Below are positions 16,613-25,207 of a stretch of 51,285 bases of DNA, piece after piece (position 1 is the stretch's first letter; each line of letters starts with the position of its first letter). The notes under the pieces are model-generated. The model saw nothing but the letters and a program-made list of their open reading frames with translations. It searched no databases and had not been told where the DNA came from. Position numbers and translations under genes: made by a program. The stretch is from a virus. The DNA is taken from positions 1 through 51,285 of the IMG/VR virus record IMGVR_UViG_3300015360_000059; one strand, written 5' to 3'.

Positions 16613-19196
16613 GTTTACTGATTATAATCCCGCCGCCTGGTATGATAGTCCTATTAGAACCAGAAGCACTATTGTCTATAGGTGATATAGTACCTGCAAC
16701 TCTATCCCCACTTATCATATTAGAATTAGAATCAAGAGTCAAATTACTGCCTATCTCTTTAACAACTCCAGTTTGAACTAAATTTCTATCAGACTTAGGC
16801 TGCCATTTTAGGTCATAGACGCACTTGCAGGCTAGAACAAAAGCAGAGTATAAATCCTTCTTCTTAGCATTATACATGCTTTTAGATTTAAGGCGGGGCA
16901 AGTCATAATGTAATCTGCCTCCGGCAGTACCTGTTATAACAACAGAAGCTATCTGATTAATCATCTCTTGTACTAGGTCTAAAGTTTTCTTTTGTCCTTT
17001 AGCCGTATTCCTAGATACTTCAATAGGGTTATTATTATGAGGCAACTTAATCATCTTTTGCTCTAACAAGGTTTTAGTATTGTTATTAGCATCTTCAATG
17101 AATGCAGGATTGGGTACACAGGTTTTTAAAATTCTTTTACCAGAAAAGCTAAGGGACTCATCGACGGATATAATTTTCTCTGATGCGGAAAATCCTAAAG
17201 TTTCTGGATCAGCAAAATGATCCTTTAGATCTTTTCCTCCTCCGAATTCATCCATGTAAATCATTATAGGATTAAAAGCTCTAACTAAGTTTAAAATTGT
17301 CCGTGACTGTTGTGGGAAAGGCATTTGTTCTAGTTCTACTAGGTGTACTACTTTAGATGGATACCCTATTTCGACTACAACTATAGCGGTAGAATCTCTT
17401 TCGCGGGCGACATCAATACCGAATACATACTCTTTACCTTTATCTTCATTTAAATCTCTACCAGACTTTGGAACTATACTAGGATCCCTAACAGACTCCA
17501 ATAAGCTCATTGGAAAGGCACCCTCTGAATCTGCTACCCAAGCAGCCATCCACTCTGTCATAAATACATGGGAAGGTGAGTTATCTCTAGCATCTTCTAC
17601 GATAGCCATATCTAAGAAGCCTTCGGGTAATTCAGTGTAAGGAACAAACCTTAAATTATAACCAGGTTTTCCTGTTCTTATATTTTCATAAAAAGAGCAT
17701 ATCTGCTCCCACCAGTAGTTAAATTGATAGTATCCAGAAGTGATTCCAATGTAACCATTGGTGCTCAAATTATTAGTAGTAATTATCTCGCCATTATTTC
17801 TAGCCCTCTCCTCCTCTATCTGCTTAACTCTAAGCATAGGATTAGAAGCTGTAGACAACATAGGTTGAATAGAGGATCTAAATACAGTTTGAGGTAATTG
17901 GGCAATTTCGTCGATGATGATACAACTCAATCGCTCTCCACGGATCTTACCGCCGTCAGATCCCACTGGCAATGCTTTTACATAGCTTCCCATCATTCCT
18001 TTGCCTGGAGATTTAAATTCACATATACAGTGATCGTTTAAATATGAGGGGGCTCTACTAATACATTCTTGTAACATTGGACTTTCATTATAAAGTCTTT
18101 CAAATTCTTTAAATAATAGTTTGGACTGTCTGAAGGCTGGTGCAAATATACCAGCTCTTTTTCCTGGGTATAACATGCACTGTAAGGCAATATACACTGC
18201 CGCTGAAAATGAATTGTGTGTTACAACATAATCTTCTATTACATATAGCCCTTCTGGATCTGATATCGTAATACATTGAGAATCTTCATTACTATATTTT
18301 TCTATTGATAATACTCTTAATCCTGAATTTTTCGATAGTTTAATAGATAACTTTGAGAAGTTGTTATTTTTATGTTTATTATGTAGAAAACAACATCCAC
18401 CTAATTTCCAAACCAGTTGCTGAGTCTGTCTTGCAATTATTTTATTTGGCATTAGAACTGAAAAATCATAGCATAAACTATTAAGTTTATGTTTCTTGTT
18501 GGCATCGAATAGTCCCTTTATAAGTTCTAGTGACTGTTCTCTAGATAGATTTAAAAATTCTTCTGGTATAATTGAATTTTTTAAAGAGAGACTTCTCCCA
18601 AGTATATAAGGATGTATTGGTAGTTCCTTATCGGACTCCGTAATAAAACTATCTTCTACAAGAGATATGCGAATAGATTGGTGTTGATTTTTTGCTTTAG
18701 TATCTAAAAACTCTTTTAACTCTTGCGTTGTTCTTAATTGCCATTCATTTGACTTTGAGCCGTAGCCTGATACTCCAATACATTTCCACAGATGAGGTAG
18801 CCCAGCATACGCGGTTCTGCCATCCTGAAAAGTAAGTTTATATATGTCCTGCTTGCCGTGTGGGTGGATCTCCATAACGCTAGCTTTAGTGCCTTTAGGA
18901 GTTATTACTGAATCTCCTAATTGAATGTCTCCCATTCTGACCCAGCCTTTATCCGTTAGAATTTTACTATTCAAGTCTTGCAACTTTCCATACCCTCGAC
19001 TAGCAGTTAAAATACTAAATCTACTTTGCCACCATTCAGTAATAACTATCTGCTGAATAGGTGCTAGATATAGAGGCTGGCCATCTCTTCTTAATAAATG
19101 AGATGCGGCAACAATAGGATTTTCTCTGTAAAATTTAATCAGCTGAGAGGGTGTGTTCTCTAATGCATAGACAGTGGGTACTTTTATTAAGGTCAA
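16593..19196 (-). CDS. terL: Terminase large subunit interrupted by an intein
   Basis: The 867-residue precursor would give a terminase of about 610 residues after intein removal. The N-terminal ATPase has a P-loop (SRGYGK at 66-71 joined after splicing to SFSAA at 329) and Walker B CIIIDEIAQL with D429/E430. The C-terminal nuclease has VFGIDVAR with D595 and IYMDEFGGG with D649 as acidic metal ligands. It packages DNA into the prohead through the portal. The start is TTG at 19194-19196, placed 2 nt after the preceding stop and behind AGGAAGG; no Met codon lies nearby. The intein sits exactly in the P-loop, so ATPase activity should require splicing. Confidence 0.93.
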   Translation of the reverse strand: MTLIKVPTVYALENTPSQLIKFYRENPIVAASHLLRRDGQPLYLAPIQQIVITEWWQSRFSILTASRGYGKLQDLNSKILTDKGWVRMGDIQLGDSVITPKGTKASVMEIHPHGKQDIYKLTFQDGRTAYAGLPHLWKCIGVSGYGSKSNEWQLRTTQELKEFLDTKAKNQHQSIRISLVEDSFITESDKELPIHPYILGRSLSLKNSIIPEEFLNLSREQSLELIKGLFDANKKHKLNSLCYDFSVLMPNKIIARQTQQLVWKLGGCCFLHNKHKNNNFSKLSIKLSKNSGLRVLSIEKYSNEDSQCITISDPEGLYVIEDYVVTHNSFSAAVYIALQCMLYPGKRAGIFAPAFRQSKLLFKEFERLYNESPMLQECISRAPSYLNDHCICEFKSPGKGMMGSYVKALPVGSDGGKIRGERLSCIIIDEIAQLPQTVFRSSIQPMLSTASNPMLRVKQIEEERARNNGEIITTNNLSTNGYIGITSGYYQFNYWWEQICSFYENIRTGKPGYNLRFVPYTELPEGFLDMAIVEDARDNSPSHVFMTEWMAAWVADSEGAFPMSLLESVRDPSIVPKSGRDLNEDKGKEYVFGIDVARERDSTAIVVVEIGYPSKVVHLVELEQMPFPQQSRTILNLVRAFNPIMIYMDEFGGGKDLKDHFADPETLGFSASEKIISVDESLSFSGKRILKTCVPNPAFIEDANNNTKTLLEQKMIKLPHNNNPIEVSRNTAKGQKKTLDLVQEMINQIASVVITGTAGGRLHYDLPRLKSKSMYNAKKKDLYSAFVLACKCVYDLKWQPKSDRNLVQTGVVKEIGSNLTLDSNSNMISGDRVAGTISPIDNSASGSNRTIIPGGGIIISKHVRQRR
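18213..18983 (-). mobile_element. Class 3 (WCT) intein with degenerate homing endonuclease
   Basis: Residues 72-328 (257 aa) of the terminase precursor form an intein inserted between Gly-Lys and Ser of the P-loop. It ends VVTHN before Ser+1. The first residue is Leu, not Cys/Ser. It carries the three class 3 marks: Trp two residues after the block B His (PHLW), Cys in block F (SQCITI), and Thr before the terminal His-Asn. The middle has LAGLIDADG-like remnants (HPYILGRSL near 195 and LIKGLFDANK near 224), but the first motif lacks its acidic residue and the second lacks the usual DG. Homing activity is probably lost. Confidence 0.88.
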
Positions 19197-19198
19197 CT

Positions 19199-19813
19199 TT
19201 AAGTACCTTCCTCTTCGTCTTTTCTATCTTTATTGCTGGAGTGTATAGAGCTTGCCCCGAAAGCTTCCATGTAGTCGTCTAACTTAGTAAAGTTATTTTT
19301 TTCAGTTTGCGTCTTTAATGTTTGATCTTTTGCTTGTTGTACAAAGACTTCTGGATTTTCTTGGTAGTCCTCAAATAGATTAATAAAACTAAAATTAGAT
19401 TTATCTTTTCTGGATTTACCTCTATCTTTGAATCTTGCGCCCAAGTTTTCTTTACGGGCTTCCATACCTTTGTTCATTTTTTCAATCTGATTAATAAGAT
19501 TAGGGTCTATAGTATCTGCCTCAGCAAATCCCCTATAAATACCGTCTATGTAAATCCTGTCTCTGGCATATAAAGCTACTTCTTCTATATCAGTGTCTGA
19601 TAGTGAGTCGGCTCCTAAATCTTGTATCCAAGCATCACAAATTTTTAAAAACCTCTGTAAGTCGTTTGGAGGTATTGTATTTCTATCGACGAATAAAAAA
19701 ATCTTCTCTGGATCTATTACCCCATTACTTAAATCTTGAGGTTTTCTATATCCTGTCTTGCGGCCCCTCTTTTTTTTATTTTCATCAGTTGGTATAACCG
19801 GCTGGTTTGTCAT
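19199..19813 (-). CDS. Putative terminase small subunit
   Basis: The 204-residue protein lies 2 nt upstream of the large terminase, the usual place for the DNA-recognition subunit. It starts with a basic, lysine-rich tail (KKKRGRKTGYRK), continues with helices, and has a segment at about 110-130 (INQIEKMNKGMEARKENLG, then RFKDRG). That segment resembles the helical core of P27-type small terminases. The C-terminal tail is charged and probably disordered. It would bind the packaging site and stimulate the large subunit. Confidence 0.6.
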   Translation of the reverse strand: MTNQPVIPTDENKKKRGRKTGYRKPQDLSNGVIDPEKIFLFVDRNTIPPNDLQRFLKICDAWIQDLGADSLSDTDIEEVALYARDRIYIDGIYRGFAEADTIDPNLINQIEKMNKGMEARKENLGARFKDRGKSRKDKSNFSFINLFEDYQENPEVFVQQAKDQTLKTQTEKNNFTKLDDYMEAFGASSIHSSNKDRKDEEEGT

Positions 19814-20143
19814 TTAAACTAATACCCCGTTCACTACTATCTCGTCTGTTAGTTTATTAACTTTAACGGAGTAATAAACTTTACAGTGTGGGCAACATAT
19901 GCCTGCTGTAGTTCTATTAACTGAGAAACTATGATCGCAGTTCTCACTAAAGCACAGAAACCCTCCTATTGGAGATCCTGGAGCAATCCTGGTAGACGGC
20001 TTTTCAAAATCTATTTTGTTATTAACTATTCCAGTTTTAGGATCTCTCTTGCCCGCCTTATGTTTGTCATAAAAATCGTTAGACTTTTGAACCGCGTCTT
20101 TGTATTTTTTAGTTCCCTTTTCTGGAGTATTAGTTTTTGCCAT
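19814..20143 (-). CDS. Zinc-ribbon protein upstream of terminase genes
   Basis: The 109-residue protein has a basic helical N-terminus and a zinc ribbon formed by C64-x4-C69 and C84-x2-C87. It directly abuts the small terminase candidate. Small zinc ribbons at this place may act in late transcription or in packaging. Neither is shown by the sequence. Confidence 0.6.
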   Translation of the reverse strand: MAKTNTPEKGTKKYKDAVQKSNDFYDKHKAGKRDPKTGIVNNKIDFEKPSTRIAPGSPIGGFLCFSENCDHSFSVNRTTAGICCPHCKVYYSVKVNKLTDEIVVNGVLV

Positions 20144-20212
20144 AAGTGTGTCTATCCCTCAGTAGTTTAGCAGAGTTACAAAATAATTTCAAATGTACGA
20201 TTTGTTAAACTG

Positions 20213-20851
20213 TTAGAGAGGTATTCTAACGCCTGGGTGTTTTTTGGCATGTTCTATAGTCTCTTTACTAGGGTCGTACCTAGCAGGCTCACATACTTGC
20301 CATAGGTCGCTGTCGTGATCTCCCTTTTCCCCACCTTCAGCTATATGAAGCATTCTATGTTGTAATTCGTGCCGATAGATTTTTCTAATGTCTAAATTCT
20401 CTACTAAAAATATCTCGTGAGTTTCTGTATTGTAAAAGGCTAGTACCTTACCGTTATCAAAAAATCCTATATTTATATAATCAAAAATACCAGAAGGGTC
20501 AGTTTTAACATCTGGAGATTTATCTGTAATTACATAACAAACGGGTAACTCGAATTTATCTAGATGTTTCCCCCTCTTGTCAAGATATTTCTCATTAGTA
20601 CATTGTCTAGATTGTTCTGCTTGAGCTTCTACATCAAAGCTATTACAGGATTTAAGGTGCTCTTTTTGTGTAAACGGGAGGGCGGTATCAACTACAAAGA
20701 AACTAAGTTGAAAAAATCCCTTTGCATTATCAAACAGCAAGGCTTCTATTTTTACAAGTTTAGGTTTATTTTGTGTAGTTGGAGGATGGGTTAGTTGATG
20801 TCCTGATAGGAATAAACAAAAGAGAATGCTTAGTATAGTTCTCAACCTCAT
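20213..20851 (-). CDS. Secreted zincin-like metalloprotease candidate
   Basis: The 212-residue protein begins with a signal peptide (hydrophobic about 5-16). It carries HELQH at 161-165, the HExxH zinc-binding helix, followed by GDHDSD at 177-182, which may supply a third ligand. Cysteines at 69, 84 and 105 could form disulfides in the periplasm. It would cleave a cell-envelope or exported host protein, or help release or superinfection control. The neighbouring genes are of unknown function. The family is not identified beyond zincin-like. Confidence 0.6.
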   Translation of the reverse strand: MRLRTILSILFCLFLSGHQLTHPPTTQNKPKLVKIEALLFDNAKGFFQLSFFVVDTALPFTQKEHLKSCNSFDVEAQAEQSRQCTNEKYLDKRGKHLDKFELPVCYVITDKSPDVKTDPSGIFDYINIGFFDNGKVLAFYNTETHEIFLVENLDIRKIYRHELQHRMLHIAEGGEKGDHDSDLWQVCEPARYDPSKETIEHAKKHPGVRIPL

Positions 20852-20877
20852 TAATATTAGAAAGTACGGACTTCTAA

Positions 20878-21609
20878 CTATGTCTTAGATTGATATATAA
20901 TTGGCCTTGCACTTAGCTCGGGTAAAAACTTTTCTACCCAAAGTTTAACAGACTGAATAATTAAACTTTCTGTTATAAACTCTTTTGTATCTAGGTTCAT
21001 TGCCGTAAAAGTAATGGACTCACCTTTATGTAAATCTTCCAGTCTTATTGCTTCGTGGTTCCAATATTCAATTAGCCCCAAATCTTTTTCCCTGAAAGCT
21101 TCTTGCAGTAGTTCATTATTAATACTTAAGTCGCATTCGTAGTGGGAGTCTCTACTGTCCGTATTTTGTACCATATATAACCATCTAGTTTCATCGCCGC
21201 CTAGACATTTTAAATCTATAAACACATCAGTCCAAACGGATTGCCAGGTATATTTTCCGTCTGGTAAGGCTGTAAACCCGTACTTCTCCGGCTCTTCTTT
21301 CATAAAGTCTTCTACGAAGTCTACTTCTTCCCCATAGATATAGCCCGAGGTATAAACTGTGATTGGAAAGTCTGTTTTAGAAAGCCTGTTCAAATCTTTT
21401 AGCAAAGATACTTTCCTTTCTAGCTCCTCTCTCTCTAATTCACTATCAGTTTTTGATAATAACTTAGTAAAGGAATCTATAAAAGTATCAGCAAATTTTA
21501 TTTCAAATCCGTCTGGATTTGTTATCTTGGCAGTTTTAGAATCGTTCTCGACTTTGATGCGCCAAGCCTCTACACTCACTTTAAGTAGCTCGTTATCTTT
21601 GTCATCCAT
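20878..21609 (-). CDS. Hypothetical protein
   Basis: The 243-residue acidic protein has a central coiled coil (about 50-75) and a mixed alpha/beta C-terminal half with aromatic residues. No signal peptide, membrane segment or catalytic motif is visible. It lies in the minus-strand operon between virion-like small proteins and the secreted zincin. Confidence 0.6.
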   Translation of the reverse strand: MDDKDNELLKVSVEAWRIKVENDSKTAKITNPDGFEIKFADTFIDSFTKLLSKTDSELEREELERKVSLLKDLNRLSKTDFPITVYTSGYIYGEEVDFVEDFMKEEPEKYGFTALPDGKYTWQSVWTDVFIDLKCLGGDETRWLYMVQNTDSRDSHYECDLSINNELLQEAFREKDLGLIEYWNHEAIRLEDLHKGESITFTAMNLDTKEFITESLIIQSVKLWVEKFLPELSARPIIYQSKT

Positions 21610-21623
21610 ATTTGGTCTTTATT

Positions 21624-21866
21624 TTATTTAGTTCTTATTGAACCGCGACGAAGTGCTCTTTCGTCTGCTGTTGATGGGTAGTCGCCTGGCTCTACAATTA
21701 GATGCTGTAGACTTCCAGATACTGCAGTATTTGTTGCAAAGCCCGAAGTTGTTAAAACTTGTTGGGGCTCTAATGCAACTGGATCAGGCAAAATCCCACC
21801 GTAAGCTGTAGATAGTGGACCCTGGGCAGTTGCGAAATGAAATGCTGATCCTGAAGGTGTTGGCAT
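21624..21866 (-). CDS. Small Gly/Ser/Pro-rich protein, possibly virion-associated
   Basis: The 80 residues are low in charge and Ala/Gly/Ser/Pro-rich, with an Arg-rich C-terminal tail (ERALRRGSIRTK). The composition resembles the other small proteins at 23985 and 30010 and phage structural peptides. The function is unknown. Confidence 0.5.
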   Translation of the reverse strand: MPTPSGSAFHFATAQGPLSTAYGGILPDPVALEPQQVLTTSGFATNTAVSGSLQHLIVEPGDYPSTADERALRRGSIRTK

Positions 21867-21885
21867 ACTTTAATAATAGTACAAG

Positions 21886-22506
21886 TTAAGACTTAAAGAA
21901 AGCCCTTTTCCTGGCACCCATGGGGAATCTAACATTGGGAGAAGTAGGTGCTTGATAGTTTGGATTTATTTCCCAATTTAACCTACCAGCTGCAATAGAA
22001 TCTGGGTCATTTGGGATATAATCGTTTTCACCTAATGGATTAGAGTACGCTGTATTTTTGGCCACAATAAACTCCGCCCCAGAAGTTAAGGTATTTTCAA
22101 AGTCTTTATCTACTATAACTGGGTTGTCTGTAGGTAACCCATAGAATTCACTGAACGGGGGCTCTACAATAGGCTCTATTCCGCTTGAAGTTCCATAGAA
22201 CCCTTCTGGAACATTGCTCCCGTTTACAGCTGGACTTAGGAACCTGTATTTTGAAGATGCCAAGTTCAAAGGCTCTCTAACCTCAAGATTGTTATAATCT
22301 GGTCCTGGATTAGGTATTACGCCTCGGTAGGTCCTTCTCATTTCTTCTGAAGCATAATCAATATTAGAAGCTCCGCGATCATCAGATAGTGGAAAAGATA
22401 CTTCTATCCTTCTCCATTTGCCTGTGCGCCTTTCCTCAATATATGAATCAGCAAAACTAAAATCCGTACTTGCTTGTTTGTTAACTGCCCTAGGAAACCT
22501 TCCCAT
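21886..22506 (-). CDS. Hypothetical, probably structural protein
   Basis: The 206-residue protein is Pro/Asn/Gly-rich with no membrane helix or enzyme motif and a basic C-terminus (GARKRAFFKS). The repeated NPGPDYNN, PNDPDS and INPNYQAP turns are typical of extended virion proteins. It is separated from the dNMP kinase gene by a perfect hairpin. Confidence 0.5.
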   Translation of the reverse strand: MGRFPRAVNKQASTDFSFADSYIEERRTGKWRRIEVSFPLSDDRGASNIDYASEEMRRTYRGVIPNPGPDYNNLEVREPLNLASSKYRFLSPAVNGSNVPEGFYGTSSGIEPIVEPPFSEFYGLPTDNPVIVDKDFENTLTSGAEFIVAKNTAYSNPLGENDYIPNDPDSIAAGRLNWEINPNYQAPTSPNVRFPMGARKRAFFKS

Positions 22507-22518
22507 TTAAAGTACCTC

Positions 22519-22547
22519 TACTATATTTTGTTTAATAAAATATAGTA
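22519..22547 (-). promoter_or_regulatory. Perfect 11-bp inverted repeat between kinase and virion-like gene
   Basis: TACTATATTTT and AAAATATAGTA flank a 7-nt loop, with an extra ACCT/AGGT pair further out. It lies between the kinase stop and the next minus-strand start. It lacks a U-tract, so it may be an operator, an RNA-processing hairpin or a stabiliser rather than a terminator. Confidence 0.45.
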
Positions 22548-22559
22548 CTTATAGGTAAG

Positions 22560-23246
22560 TTAACTAAGTGTTTTTAGAAACTCTATAACTCTAGACTCAT
22601 ATACTTCCAATGTAGAGTCATTTTCAATAATATGGTGCCAGCTTTGAAAATCATTCAAGTCATTCTCACTAATATCTCCAGCGGCAGTCTTAGCTGTTAC
22701 GCTAGGTCTATTAATCTTTACAAACTTCAAGTCAAAACTATCTGAATGTTTGTTAGCCCATTTTAAAGCTACGCTCGCTTCATTTTTAAATCTAAAATCT
22801 GTAACAATAAATTTATTATGCCCTAGGGCCTGAAGTCTAGGAATCTCTACATTAAAAACATAGGAGGCCCATATATCTGCAAACAAAGATCTTTGATCTT
22901 GTCCAAAAATTTGTAAAATTCTTCTCGGAGTGAGTAAGGGCTTATAGTCTGGGTTAGGTACTTCTTTACTATAGCCTTCCAATCCAACCATAGGTCCGTA
23001 ATCATCTTCTTCCCATTCGATTAAAGTCTTAGGGTCTTTATAATTTGGATATCTTTCATCCATTACATCTTTTAAATTTCCGTGCATCTGGTCGTGGGAA
23101 AAGTTATAGAGGTCTGCCACTACGGACTTGAGACGATCTGCAAACGCCAACCTTTGAAAGCCGAACTCGCTCTTAGATAGAGAAAAGAAATGATCTTTTC
23201 CTGACATTGATTTGTGGCCTAGCATCAACACTAGTGATTTATTCAT
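22560..23246 (-). CDS. Deoxynucleoside monophosphate kinase
   Basis: The 228-residue protein has a P-loop GHKSMSGKD (10-18) followed by a RLAFADRLK segment, RRILQIFGQDQRS and VTDFRFKNEA. This order (P-loop, A-D-x-L-K, L-Q-x-G-Q-D-x-R, D-x-R-F-x-N-E) is that of T4 gp1-like dNMP kinases, which phosphorylate dNMPs to dNDPs for phage DNA synthesis. Its start overlaps the preceding stop (ATGA). Confidence 0.8.
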   Translation of the reverse strand: MNKSLVLMLGHKSMSGKDHFFSLSKSEFGFQRLAFADRLKSVVADLYNFSHDQMHGNLKDVMDERYPNYKDPKTLIEWEEDDYGPMVGLEGYSKEVPNPDYKPLLTPRRILQIFGQDQRSLFADIWASYVFNVEIPRLQALGHNKFIVTDFRFKNEASVALKWANKHSDSFDLKFVKINRPSVTAKTAAGDISENDLNDFQSWHHIIENDSTLEVYESRVIEFLKTLS

Positions 23247-23488
23247 TTCAGTCTTTTTCCTATATTCTCTAAGTTCTTTACATGTTTTTTGAGTTTTTGT
23301 TTACTAACTTTAAGCTTATTTAACTCGTCTTGTAATTTAGTATTTTTATTTAGATCATCATATACTCTAATAACTTTGACTACAACTAATTCAAACTTGT
23401 CTAAGTCATCGGGCTGCTTAAAAAATAGCTCTGGATTTTCTTTATTTTTATTCCAGTACCCTACTAGAGTAAACTCTTCGTTACTCAT
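23243..23488 (-). CDS. Small coiled-coil protein
   Basis: The 81 residues (start MSNEEFTLV) have a globular N-terminus and a strongly basic coiled coil from about 40. The ATG at 23488 overlaps the upstream stop (ATGAGTAA). A TTG nine bases earlier is also in frame but has no advantage. The function is unknown. Confidence 0.55.
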   Translation of the reverse strand: MSNEEFTLVGYWNKNKENPELFFKQPDDLDKFELVVVKVIRVYDDLNKNTKLQDELNKLKVSKQKLKKHVKNLENIGKRLK

Positions 23489-23900
23489 CTGTCTCAAGCT
23501 TCTTGTTAGTAAATTCTATTAGATTATTTAGATCCCGTAAAATACTTTGGTCTCTATTTGTTAGTTTATTTAAAATTTGAATATTAAAAGTCTGATCGTT
23601 GTTAACTCTTGTTAATAATTTTAAAATACTTTTGTTTAACAGAGTACTGAGTAAGGCAGATACAATGCTCTCTGCCGATAATTCTTTTTGGGAGGTCTTA
23701 CTTAAGTCTTTAAAAAGATTAATAAACCTAGAACTAATATCCTCTAATCTGTTTTGAACTGAAGATAAGGTCATTTCAGAGACCTGAAGTTTAGCATTTT
23801 CTATTGCTGGGTTTTGATTACTTATTTGTAAGTCTATGAGATAACCTAGCTCAATTTCTAATAACTCGAACTCTTTAGAAATTTTATCTACTTCTGACAT
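23481..23900 (-). CDS. Hypothetical helical protein
   Basis: The 139-residue protein is predicted to be nearly all alpha-helical with heptad spacing (for example 35-60 and 105-130). There are no cysteines, membrane helices or catalytic motifs. It precedes and overlaps another coiled-coil gene, and the two may interact. Confidence 0.55.
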   Translation of the reverse strand: MSEVDKISKEFELLEIELGYLIDLQISNQNPAIENAKLQVSEMTLSSVQNRLEDISSRFINLFKDLSKTSQKELSAESIVSALLSTLLNKSILKLLTRVNNDQTFNIQILNKLTNRDQSILRDLNNLIEFTNKKLETDE

Positions 23901-23927
23901 TTAAGAAGTATACATTAAGTGCGGGCG

Positions 23928-23958
23928 AAAAAAAAGACCCACGGGTTAGGTGGGCCTT
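23928..23958 (-). terminator. Intrinsic terminator
   Basis: In minus-strand RNA the arms AAGGCCCAC and GTGGGUCUU pair over nine positions with one G-U wobble, and UUUUUU follows. It lies just past the stop of the 23985-24311 gene. Confidence 0.88.
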
Positions 23959-23984
23959 AAAACTTGGTAGTTTATTCACTTAAA

Positions 23985-24311
23985 CTATTTTGCAATAGTA
24001 GATGGTGAAGTCTTAACTGTGCTCTTGGCGCTTGGAAACGGGTTACCCATTGGTGCAGTAGTTACAGCAGTTGACTGAATATTTCCGCCACCTGATTTAC
24101 TATCTGAACGGGCACTTGTTCCTGGTGCAGCCAATCCTGGGTATGCTGAGACAGCACCCATAGCGGCATCTGGATTACCAAATTGTCCAAAATCTTGAGC
24201 TTGAAGTAGGGCTGCTCCTGGTGCTGTTGCTAAATTCTCTAGATCATTTGAAACATCTGATCCATCTAAACTAGCTACTTTACCTGCAGGTACTGGTTTT
24301 GCTACGAACAT
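23985..24311 (-). CDS. Low-complexity Ala/Gly/Ser-rich protein, probable virion component
   Basis: The 108 residues are dominated by Ala, Gly, Ser, Pro and Thr with no clear secondary structure. CGGAGGA lies upstream of the ATG, and a strong terminator follows the stop, so the message may be abundant. This is typical of small virion or DNA-associated proteins. No function can be assigned. Confidence 0.55.
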   Translation of the reverse strand: MFVAKPVPAGKVASLDGSDVSNDLENLATAPGAALLQAQDFGQFGNPDAAMGAVSAYPGLAAPGTSARSDSKSGGGNIQSTAVTTAPMGNPFPSAKSTVKTSPSTIAK

Positions 24312-24409
24312 AAGCTTATATCCTCCGATAAATTATTAAAAGCAAAGACTTAATTATTTCTAACCTCTTAAGAGTTATGCCTTGCCTTATAGATAAATAA
24401 AGTACAAAT

Positions 24410-25201
24410 TTAATGTTTGGAGATTATTACAGGTCCGTTAGAAGTTAAATAGATTTGATTCTCGTAATGCGCGGAGGGAAGTCCATCGTCAGTATAAAAT
24501 TGTTTAATTTCTGTATTTTCCATTGTTTCAATGATTCCGTCAGAAGAATCATACAAAACTACGGGCTCTATGCAGATGCACATACCTTCTACTAAAGTAG
24601 TTCCAGCCCCTGCAAATCCAATATTAGGTATGTTTGGGTCTTCGTGTAGATCTCTACCTATACCGTGCCCAAAGACTTTATGAAATACTTTAAATTTTTT
24701 GCCCAGGTGCTTTTGGAAGGGGTCTATATAGTGCCTAGAAACCTCCCTGTTAACTGCAGATCCTACATGACCCACAGTATTTCCTGGAACCGCTGCCTTC
24801 AATCCTGCCTCAAATGCGGCCTCAGTAACCTCGATTAGGTGACTGTGCTCTGTTTCCTGCCCGCCTACAATTAAAGTCCTGGCATTATCGCCACAGTACC
24901 CGTTTAATTTAACGCCTATATCTATAGATATAACATCTCCAGAATTTAATGGGTTCGCGTTGGCCATTCCGTGGACAATATACTGGTTAACAGACAGGCA
25001 AGTACAGAAAGGAAAGCTTTCATATCCTTTGAATAAGGGCGTAGCTTTATTTTGTTTAATTAAATTTTCTGCTAGATTCTCTATGTCCAGGGTGGTTACT
25101 CCAGGCTTAGTGAAATTGACTAGCTCCTGTAATATGTAACTAGCTAATGAGGCTGCTTCTTTTAACTTTGGAAGATCTTCCGAACTATAAAGATTATACA
25201 A
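24410..25201 (-). CDS. map: Methionine aminopeptidase (type I)
   Basis: The 263-residue protein has the full pita-bread metalloprotease set: H77 (IVHGMA), metal ligands D94 (SIDIGV) and D105 (CGDNAR), H179 (FGHGIG), H186 (DLHED), E212 (CIEP) and E247 (HYENQIY). It removes the initiator Met from nascent proteins. The length matches bacterial type I enzymes, with no N-terminal zinc extension. The start is TTG at 25199-25201; alignment of LYSSEDLPKLKEAA with the usual bacterial N-terminus supports it. The Shine-Dalgarno site is weak, so translation may depend on the upstream actin-like gene 6 nt away. Confidence 0.9.
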   Translation of the reverse strand: MYNLYSSEDLPKLKEAASLASYILQELVNFTKPGVTTLDIENLAENLIKQNKATPLFKGYESFPFCTCLSVNQYIVHGMANANPLNSGDVISIDIGVKLNGYCGDNARTLIVGGQETEHSHLIEVTEAAFEAGLKAAVPGNTVGHVGSAVNREVSRHYIDPFQKHLGKKFKVFHKVFGHGIGRDLHEDPNIPNIGFAGAGTTLVEGMCICIEPVVLYDSSDGIIETMENTEIKQFYTDDGLPSAHYENQIYLTSNGPVIISKH

Positions 25202-25207
25202 ATTTTA

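Noticed and set aside
18213-18983. Active LAGLIDADG homing endonuclease in the intein
   Set aside because: The first motif has lost its acidic residue and the second its DG, so activity is unlikely.
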